Shown here: piece by piece, positions 58,452-64,000 of the stretch
Numbering within the stretch: the stretch's first letter is position 1
Layout: each line of letters starts with the position of its first letter
Assembly: GCF_900099995.1 (NCBI RefSeq)
Contig: NZ_FNCZ01000004.1
Span: 186,001-250,000, forward strand
Reading direction: 5' to 3'
DNA: 64,000 bases
From: Winogradskyella thalassocola
Lineage (GTDB): Bacteria > Bacteroidota > Bacteroidia > Flavobacteriales > Flavobacteriaceae
Made by a program: the position numbers and the translations under genes
Notes under the pieces: generated by a model
Databases searched by the model: none
Seen by the model: only the letters and a program-made list of their open reading frames with translations
What the model was told of the DNA's origin: nothing

Positions 58452-59450
58452 TTAGGAATTACCTTTTATAATATTATCTAAATCTACAACCACACCAACC
58501 CCTAAAATTTGTTTCCATTGTAACTTTGGACCCACAATAACATTTTCTTCGTTGGTTAAGTCGTTAGTTTCAACTTCAACCTTAATATCGTCATCATATC
58601 TAATGTGCGACCCTAAAGTTGCTTTAACAAATTTATTAACTTTCATATCTAAGTTAAGTTCCCATTCTATATCTATGTTTCCAAAGCTATTGATGTAATC
58701 GGTATACAAACGTAAAAGACTCGTGATTTTAATATTCTCGAATACTTCTTCTTCATATTGGTTGGTTAATAAAATCCCCAATTCTTGTCTTACTTTTTTT
58801 CCATCCCTTAGAATATTACCTTCCAAATCATAAATTGCCGGATCCACACCAAAAGCACCTCTATTTGCCAAATCACTATCTAAAACAAAGGTTGTTTTTA
58901 AGGTAAATGGTGACGCATAAAATGATAACCGCTCAATGAATCGTCCATATTCCATACCAACACCAAAAAACATATAACCAGGAGCTAAGAATTGCGAAAT
59001 AGGTTCATCTCTGTCGGGATAATTATACCCGTTAGCTAACTGTGAATTAAAGCTGAATTTTGCAGAATAAAACCAATTACTTTTCGGATCTTTTTCTAAT
59101 CCAACATTAGAAATCACCTCTATAACATCTTCTGTTTTTCTAATATTTAATTCTTCCTGTTTGTTTAAACCATAACGAATATTAAAATTAGAATTCCAGT
59201 ACCATTTTTCTTGTTTATATTTTGCTTCCGCTTTTCCTGTTACTATACCAGAAATTGAATTGGTACCCCCAGAATTCCAGTTGGTAAAAGAGACTTGATT
59301 AAGATTTAAACCAACTTCCTTTTTAGTTCTCCACCCCAATTGAATTGGTTCATTCTTTTTCTTTTGAAAGTACAAAGAATCTGGTTGAGCAAAAAGCACA
59401 CTAGAACATAAAACAAATACACTAAATATAAACCAAGAATAGTTTTTCAT
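58452..59450 (-). CDS. DUF3078-family outer-membrane protein
   Basis: A 332-residue protein with a signal peptide (about 1-21, ending LFAQP) and the DUF3078 pattern of alternating strands. Marked blocks are TKKEVGLNLNQVSFTNWNSGG, YWNSNFNIRYGLNKQ, NWFYSAKFSFNSQL, and LGILLTNQYEEEVFENI. A beta-barrel in the outer membrane is likely. Its function is not established. It follows purM by 12 bases on the same strand. Confidence 0.9.
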   Translation of the reverse strand: MKNYSWFIFSVFVLCSSVLFAQPDSLYFQKKKNEPIQLGWRTKKEVGLNLNQVSFTNWNSGGTNSISGIVTGKAEAKYKQEKWYWNSNFNIRYGLNKQEELNIRKTEDVIEVISNVGLEKDPKSNWFYSAKFSFNSQLANGYNYPDRDEPISQFLAPGYMFFGVGMEYGRFIERLSFYASPFTLKTTFVLDSDLANRGAFGVDPAIYDLEGNILRDGKKVRQELGILLTNQYEEEVFENIKITSLLRLYTDYINSFGNIDIEWELNLDMKVNKFVKATLGSHIRYDDDIKVEVETNDLTNEENVIVGPKLQWKQILGVGVVVDLDNIIKGNS

Positions 59451-59462
59451 GCTTAAAAAAAA

Positions 59463-60641
59463 TTAATATGTAAATGTGCCGTACTCGCTATTAATGGTAA
59501 GTTGTTTTTTATCGGAAGCTTCTACGCGACCAATAATTTTGGCTTCTACATTAAAAGATTTCGAAATCTCAATAATAGCGTTTGCAACCTCTGGTTTTAC
59601 ATACAATTCCATACGATGGCCACAATTAAACACTTGATACATTTCTTTCCAATCCGTTTTAGATTGCTCTTGAATTAGTTTAAATAACGGCGGAACTTCG
59701 AACATATTATCTTTTACAATATGAAGTTCATCTAAAAAATGTAGAATTTTTGTTTGCGCACCTCCACTACAGTGTACCATACCATGAACGGCATCACTAT
59801 TAAAATCTTTAAGAATTGCTTTTATAATTGGAGCATACGTACGTGTTGGAGACAACACTAACTTCCCAGCATCTATTGGTGAACCCTCAACAGCATCTGT
59901 TAATTTAGTTTGTCCGGAATACACTAAATCTTCGGGCACAGCGGCATCGAAGCTTTCTGGATATTTTTCGGCTAAATATTTTGAAAACACATCATGTCTT
60001 GCAGAAGTTAAGCCATTACTTCCCATACCGCCATTATATTCGGTTTCGTAAGATGCTTGCCCAAAAGACTCTAAGCCAACAATAACATCACCTGCAACAA
60101 TATTCGCATTATCAATAACGTCTGAGCGCTTTATACGCGCTGTAACTGTAGAATCTACAATAATAGTTCGCACCAAATCTCCAACATCTGCAGTTTCACC
60201 ACCAGTTGAATGAATCGTCACACCAAAAGACTTTAAATCTTCAATTAAGTCTTCTGTTCCGTTGATAATTGCTGAAATAACTTCACCTGGAATTAGATTC
60301 TTATTTCTTCCAATTGTAGAAGACAACATGATATTATCTGTAGCACCAACACATAGTAAGTCGTCAATATTCATAATTAACGCATCTTGAGCAATACCTT
60401 TCCAAACTGAAATATCTCCAGTTTCTTTCCAATACATGTATGCTAAAGACGATTTCGTACCTGCGCCATCGGCATGCATTATTAAACAATAATCGCTATC
60501 ATTAGTTAAATAATCTGGAACTATTTTGCAGAACGCTTTAGGAAATAAACCTTTATCTATATTCTTTATAGCATTATGGACGTCTTCTTTTGACGCTGAA
60601 ACACCTCTTTGCGCATATCTTTTACTCACCGAATTACTCAT
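59463..60641 (-). CDS. purM: Phosphoribosylformylglycinamidine cyclo-ligase (AIR synthase)
   Basis: A 392-residue enzyme of purine synthesis that closes the imidazole ring. It has HADGAGTKSSLAYMY (near 55), VCVGATDNI-type LLCVGATDNIML, GGETADVGDLVRTI, VHGMVHCSGG and NCGHRMELYV. It is longer than the E. coli enzyme (345 residues) and has the form typical of Bacteroidota. A -7 box (TACTTTTG) lies at 60668-60675. Confidence 0.94.
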   Translation of the reverse strand: MSNSVSKRYAQRGVSASKEDVHNAIKNIDKGLFPKAFCKIVPDYLTNDSDYCLIMHADGAGTKSSLAYMYWKETGDISVWKGIAQDALIMNIDDLLCVGATDNIMLSSTIGRNKNLIPGEVISAIINGTEDLIEDLKSFGVTIHSTGGETADVGDLVRTIIVDSTVTARIKRSDVIDNANIVAGDVIVGLESFGQASYETEYNGGMGSNGLTSARHDVFSKYLAEKYPESFDAAVPEDLVYSGQTKLTDAVEGSPIDAGKLVLSPTRTYAPIIKAILKDFNSDAVHGMVHCSGGAQTKILHFLDELHIVKDNMFEVPPLFKLIQEQSKTDWKEMYQVFNCGHRMELYVKPEVANAIIEISKSFNVEAKIIGRVEASDKKQLTINSEYGTFTY

Positions 60642-60667
60642 TGTACAATTTATTAGTATTGGTGTTG

Positions 60668-60675
60668 CAAAAGTA
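60668..60675 (-). promoter_or_regulatory. -7 box of purM
   Basis: TACTTTTG on the minus strand matches TAnnTTTG and lies 26 bases before the purM start codon. Confidence 0.5.
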
Positions 60676-60685
60676 AGGATTGCGT

Positions 60686-61363
60686 TTAATTATAAGGAAT
60701 GATTAAGTTGGAATTAATGACAGTTTTCATTTTTTTTCTTAAAGCTTCTTTTTTCTTATTGCCTCCGAAGTATATATTAAGACCTAATCCACCTCTTATT
60801 AAGATATCATCTGTTTCACCTAAAACAAGACCATCGAGATGATCATCGGCGAACATATAATTGTATTCGCCAAATAGTTTTATACCAATACCTTCCATTA
60901 TAAGAAATTCTACACCTAAACCACCTTGTGCTTTTGTTTCTGTAGTTTCAAAATAGTTAGAGGCATTGTAGCCACCTCCTACATATATAAAAGGAGAGAC
61001 ATTTCTAAAAGGACTAAGTAGATATTCTAAATTCAAATCAAAGGACATAAAACCCTCATTATAAATATCCTTTACAGCTAAATTATATTTATTGTATGTG
61101 AAATTTATATTTAAATGGCTTGTTATATGATGCTTATACCCTGCTCTAAAATAAAGCTCAAACTCAGAATCTGAATAATCACCATCTACAATTGCAGAAC
61201 CTGCCGCTAAATCTATGGCATGCGATCCTCTCTTTTCAAAAAATGAAAACCTCTTCGAAATGGCTTTGTCTTTCTTATCATTGGTTTCCTGAGAAAATGC
61301 GGAATTAACACTGACAGCAGTCATTACAATACTCAATAAAATACAATTGAATTTGGAAAACAT
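60686..61363 (-). CDS. Outer-membrane beta-barrel protein
   Basis: A 225-residue protein with a signal peptide (about 1-24, SAFSQ) and a small barrel of about eight strands. Examples are FELYFRAGYKHHITSHLNIN, SPFIYVGGGYNASNYF, GIGIKLFGEYNYMF and ILIRGGLGLNIYFGG. It resembles the barrel regions attached to CsgG-type proteins in Bacteroidota, but the CsgG domain itself is absent. A basic tail (KKKEALRKKMKTV) follows the last strand. Its role is unknown. Confidence 0.82.
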   Translation of the reverse strand: MFSKFNCILLSIVMTAVSVNSAFSQETNDKKDKAISKRFSFFEKRGSHAIDLAAGSAIVDGDYSDSEFELYFRAGYKHHITSHLNINFTYNKYNLAVKDIYNEGFMSFDLNLEYLLSPFRNVSPFIYVGGGYNASNYFETTETKAQGGLGVEFLIMEGIGIKLFGEYNYMFADDHLDGLVLGETDDILIRGGLGLNIYFGGNKKKEALRKKMKTVINSNLIIPYN

Positions 61364-61520
61364 ATTCCTTTAATTTGTAGATTTAGAAGGTGCACAATAT
61401 AAAGAAATATTCATTTTTAAAAGTGATTTCCAATAACAAAAAAGCAAAAAAAAAGACAAAACCGAGTCATCGATTTTATCTTTTATGTTAATAGGTGAAT
61501 ATTACCTAAATAATTTCGTC

Positions 61521-61664
61521 TTAATTTTTAAGATCTGTTGGCAGCTTTACTTGTACAATCGCAACATCATCATTGTTCACATTTTTCAATTCATTTGAAT
61601 TGTCTTGAGATAAAATAAGCGTCGCTCCAACAAGTATTGCTACACTAAGTAGTAACTTTTTCAT
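61521..61664 (-). CDS. 47-residue small secreted peptide
   Basis: From ATG 61664 to TAA 61521 the frame reads MKKLLLSVAILVGATLILSQ, then 27 polar residues (DNSNELKNVNNDD, VAIVQVKLPTDLKN). The first 20 residues form a typical signal peptide. It lies in the 526-base gap between the barrel gene and glnN. It was missed because of its length. No function can be given. Confidence 0.6.
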   Translation of the reverse strand: MKKLLLSVAILVGATLILSQDNSNELKNVNNDDVAIVQVKLPTDLKN

Positions 61665-61889
61665 TTTTACAAATATTGATTAATAGCCCTACAAAAATAC
61701 GAAATAAACGTATTGTTAAATTGACTATCCTCAAATATTTAACATGATTACACCACCTTTTCGACAACTAGTTTAATGTCATCGACAAACTACACAAAAC
61801 GCAAATTTATCACTATTCACTGTACGTATATATACGTATTTCATCGAACGGAATTACCGACGAACTGCACTCACGCTATGTTACACATA
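61665..61889. other. Intergenic region downstream of glnN with a 16-base palindrome
   Basis: About 225 AT-rich bases. The only structure I can support is the perfect palindrome TACGTATATATACGTA at 61823-61838. It lies 52 bases after the glnN stop and has no T-tract, so it looks more like a protein-binding site than a terminator. Confidence 0.55.
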
Positions 61890-64000
61890 CTATTTGGTAA
61901 ATAATAGTTCTCTATATTTGGTTAATGGCCACAACTCATCATCAATCATTAACTCTAGCTTATCGCAGTGATATCTAATATCTTGAAACAATGGCTTCAC
62001 CTTATTACAATATCCATCTGCTTTCTTTTCTAAACTAGTCTCTTTATTACATACCTTTCGTGCCTCTGTCATTTTCGTTACAGAGGAGTTAATCGTTTCA
62101 ATATGTTCAGAGATTTCTTCAATAAGAACCAATTGTGCTTTTGCAAAATCTTTAAATCGATCACCATAGATAGATTTAAGACCTGTTACATTTTCTATCA
62201 GAATATTTTGATATCTCACAGCCGTTGGCACTACATGATTTCTGGCAATATCTCCAATAACTCTACTTTCAATTTGAACATGATGAATATAATCTTCCAT
62301 TTCAATTTCGTAGCGCGCTTCAGATTCAACCTTATTCATAACTTTTAAGCTGTCAAAAAGCTCTATGGTTGCCTTCGCTTTTTTAATCTTTAAAGCTTCA
62401 GGTGTGGTTTTGTTATTACTCAACCCTCGTTTTTTAGCTTCTTTCTCCCACGCTTCACTATAACCATTGCCTTCAAAAAGAATGGCTTTAGATGTTTTAA
62501 TGTATTCTCTCAATACATTAAAAATAGCATCATCCTTTTTCATTGATTTTTTATCGATTAATTCATCGACTTCAATTTTAAAATCCATTAGTTGTTTTGC
62601 AACTATAGTACTTAAAACTGTCATTGGGTTAGCACAATTAGCTGTAGAACCCACTGCTCTAAATTCAAACTTATTACCAGTAAAGGCAAATGAGGACGTC
62701 CTATTTCTGTCTGTATTATCTAATATCACTTCTGGTATTTTACCAACTACATTAAGTTTTAGGTCCGTAATTTCCTTTGGAGATAACTTTCCTTTAGGCA
62801 CCGTTTCAAGTTCGCCTAGCACTCTCGTTAACTGATCACCAATAAAAATTGAAATAATCGCAGGAGGCGCTTCATTAGCCCCTAAACGATGATCGTTACT
62901 AGCAGAAGCAATCGCTGCTCTTAATAATTCTTCGTGCGTCTGTACTGCTTTAATCGTATTAATAAAGAAGGTTAAGAACTGAAGATTACTCATCGGTGTT
63001 TTTCCTGGAGATAATAAGTTGACACCTGTATTTGTTGATAAACTCCAGTTATTATGCTTACCTGAACCGTTAACACCTGCAAATGGTTTTTCATGCATAA
63101 GTACTGTAAAACTATGTCGTTTAGCAATTTTCTGCATAATATCCATTAACAATGAATTATGGTCCACTGCTAAATTAGCTTCTTCGAAAATGGGTGCCAA
63201 TTCAAATTGGTTTGGAGCCACCTCATTATGTCTTGTTTTAACAGGAATACCTAATAGCATGCATTGGTGTTCTAAATCGCGCATATATGACATTGCTCTT
63301 GCTGGAATAGTTCCAAAATAATGATCATCTAGTTGTTGACCTTTTGCAGGAGAATGCCCCAATAGCGTTCTTCCGGTCAATAAAATATCTGGTCTAGATA
63401 ATGCCAAGGCCGTATCTATTAAAAAATATTCTTGTTCCCAACCTAAAGAGGTTCTGACGCTTTTTACGTTTTTATCAAAATATTTACATACCGCAACTGC
63501 CGCGTTATCTACCACTTGCAAAGCTCGTAAAAGCGGAGTTTTAAAATCTAATGCTTCACCTGTGTAGGATACAAAAACAGTTGGAATACATAATGTTTTA
63601 TCATATATAAAAGCAGGTGATGTAGGATCCCATGCTGTATAACCTCTAGCTTCAAACGTGTTTCTAATACCCCCATTTGGAAAACTAGAAGCATCTGGTT
63701 CTTGCTGTACTAATTGGTTGCCTCCAAATTTTTCAATAGCGAGTCCATCTCCAATTGTTTCAAAAAACGCATCATGTTTCTCTGCCGTTGCTCCAGTTAA
63801 TGGTTGAAACCAATGTGTATAATGTGTTGCTCCTTTACTGATAGCCCATTCTTTCATTCCTGTAGAAATATGGTCAGCTACAAGACGATTTATTTTAGTT
63901 CCTTTTTCAATAGCTTCCAAAACACTATTTAAAGCGGTCTTTGTTAGATATTGACGCATCGCTACCTCGTTAAACACATTTGAACCAAATATTTCGGATC
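61890..64000 (-). CDS. glnN: Type III glutamine synthetase GlnN, N-terminus cut by window edge
   Basis: The frame is open from the stop at 61890 to the right edge, about 703 codons; family members are near 730, so some 25 N-terminal residues are missing. The GTG at 63977 is internal: upstream codons read SEIFGSNVFNEVAMRQYLT, the normal GSIII opening. GSIII blocks are WFQPLTG, EQEYFLID, HEVAPNQFELAPIFEE, GVNGSGKHNNWS, ASNDHRLGANEAPPA and GNKFEFRAVGS, with a long C-terminal helical region. It makes glutamine from glutamate and ammonia. GSIII is the main form in Bacteroidota. Confidence 0.95.
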   Translation of the reverse strand, partial: SEIFGSNVFNEVAMRQYLTKTALNSVLEAIEKGTKINRLVADHISTGMKEWAISKGATHYTHWFQPLTGATAEKHDAFFETIGDGLAIEKFGGNQLVQQEPDASSFPNGGIRNTFEARGYTAWDPTSPAFIYDKTLCIPTVFVSYTGEALDFKTPLLRALQVVDNAAVAVCKYFDKNVKSVRTSLGWEQEYFLIDTALALSRPDILLTGRTLLGHSPAKGQQLDDHYFGTIPARAMSYMRDLEHQCMLLGIPVKTRHNEVAPNQFELAPIFEEANLAVDHNSLLMDIMQKIAKRHSFTVLMHEKPFAGVNGSGKHNNWSLSTNTGVNLLSPGKTPMSNLQFLTFFINTIKAVQTHEELLRAAIASASNDHRLGANEAPPAIISIFIGDQLTRVLGELETVPKGKLSPKEITDLKLNVVGKIPEVILDNTDRNRTSSFAFTGNKFEFRAVGSTANCANPMTVLSTIVAKQLMDFKIEVDELIDKKSMKKDDAIFNVLREYIKTSKAILFEGNGYSEAWEKEAKKRGLSNNKTTPEALKIKKAKATIELFDSLKVMNKVESEARYEIEMEDYIHHVQIESRVIGDIARNHVVPTAVRYQNILIENVTGLKSIYGDRFKDFAKAQLVLIEEISEHIETINSSVTKMTEARKVCNKETSLEKKADGYCNKVKPLFQDIRYHCDKLELMIDDELWPLTKYRELLFTK

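Overview
The window looks like the chromosome of a marine-type member of the Flavobacteriaceae (Bacteroidota). The evidence is AT-rich DNA, Bacteroidota -7 promoter boxes of the form TAnnTTTG in front of many genes, families typical of that group (type III glutamine synthetase, IcmF, DUF3078, DUF1684, DUF4197, a Lacal_2735-like small protein, multi-permease MacB-like arrays) and weak Shine-Dalgarno signals. I see no rRNA, tRNA, CRISPR array, prophage or transposase. Nearly everything is chromosomal housekeeping, with one surface-glycan region of accessory character. Both ends cut genes: a permease at the left and glnN at the right.

Layout. 1-15071: a MacB/FtsX-type ABC system with four tandem large permeases, one ATPase and one membrane-fusion protein, divergent from an NtrC-type response regulator and its histidine kinase. 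Two promoters in this block share a 25-base element and a paired-dyad upstream site at exactly the same spacing, so the regulator very probably controls both. 15068-19734: DsbD with a duplicated sensor domain, two rhodaneses, and a MarR-YceI pair. 19825-26508: a trp operon (E-G-D-C-F-B, no trpA) behind a clear tryptophan leader peptide and attenuator. Its spacers are full of short palindromes, microsatellites and a duplicated 145-base element. 26613-37622: FtsE, then a glycan cluster (four glycosyltransferases, FdtA/FdtB-like sugar enzymes, two WzxE-like flippases, a PhyH-like dioxygenase, a FemAB-like acyltransferase). 37731-44988: TypA, KdsA, a GNAT enzyme, a DUF1684 lipoprotein, then an MFS exporter-VOC-YpdA operon preceded by a candidate leader peptide and a terminator. 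45025-48050: Lrp, a single-domain DEAD-box protein, a SigZ-like ECF sigma factor with a cysteine tail, an unlisted 33-residue peptide with 11 cysteines, and OsmC. 48051-64000: IcmF, PurU, a BtuF-like protein, PyrF, PrfA, an orphan ABC ATPase broken by a frameshift at an A9 run, PurM, outer-membrane proteins and GlnN.

The most interesting points are regulatory: the twin UAS/promoter architecture of the ABC array, the trp attenuator, a second possible ribosome-mediated attenuator in front of the MFS gene, and the SigZ/cysteine-rich-peptide pair. All functions are inferred from reading the sequence. No searches or folding calculations were run.
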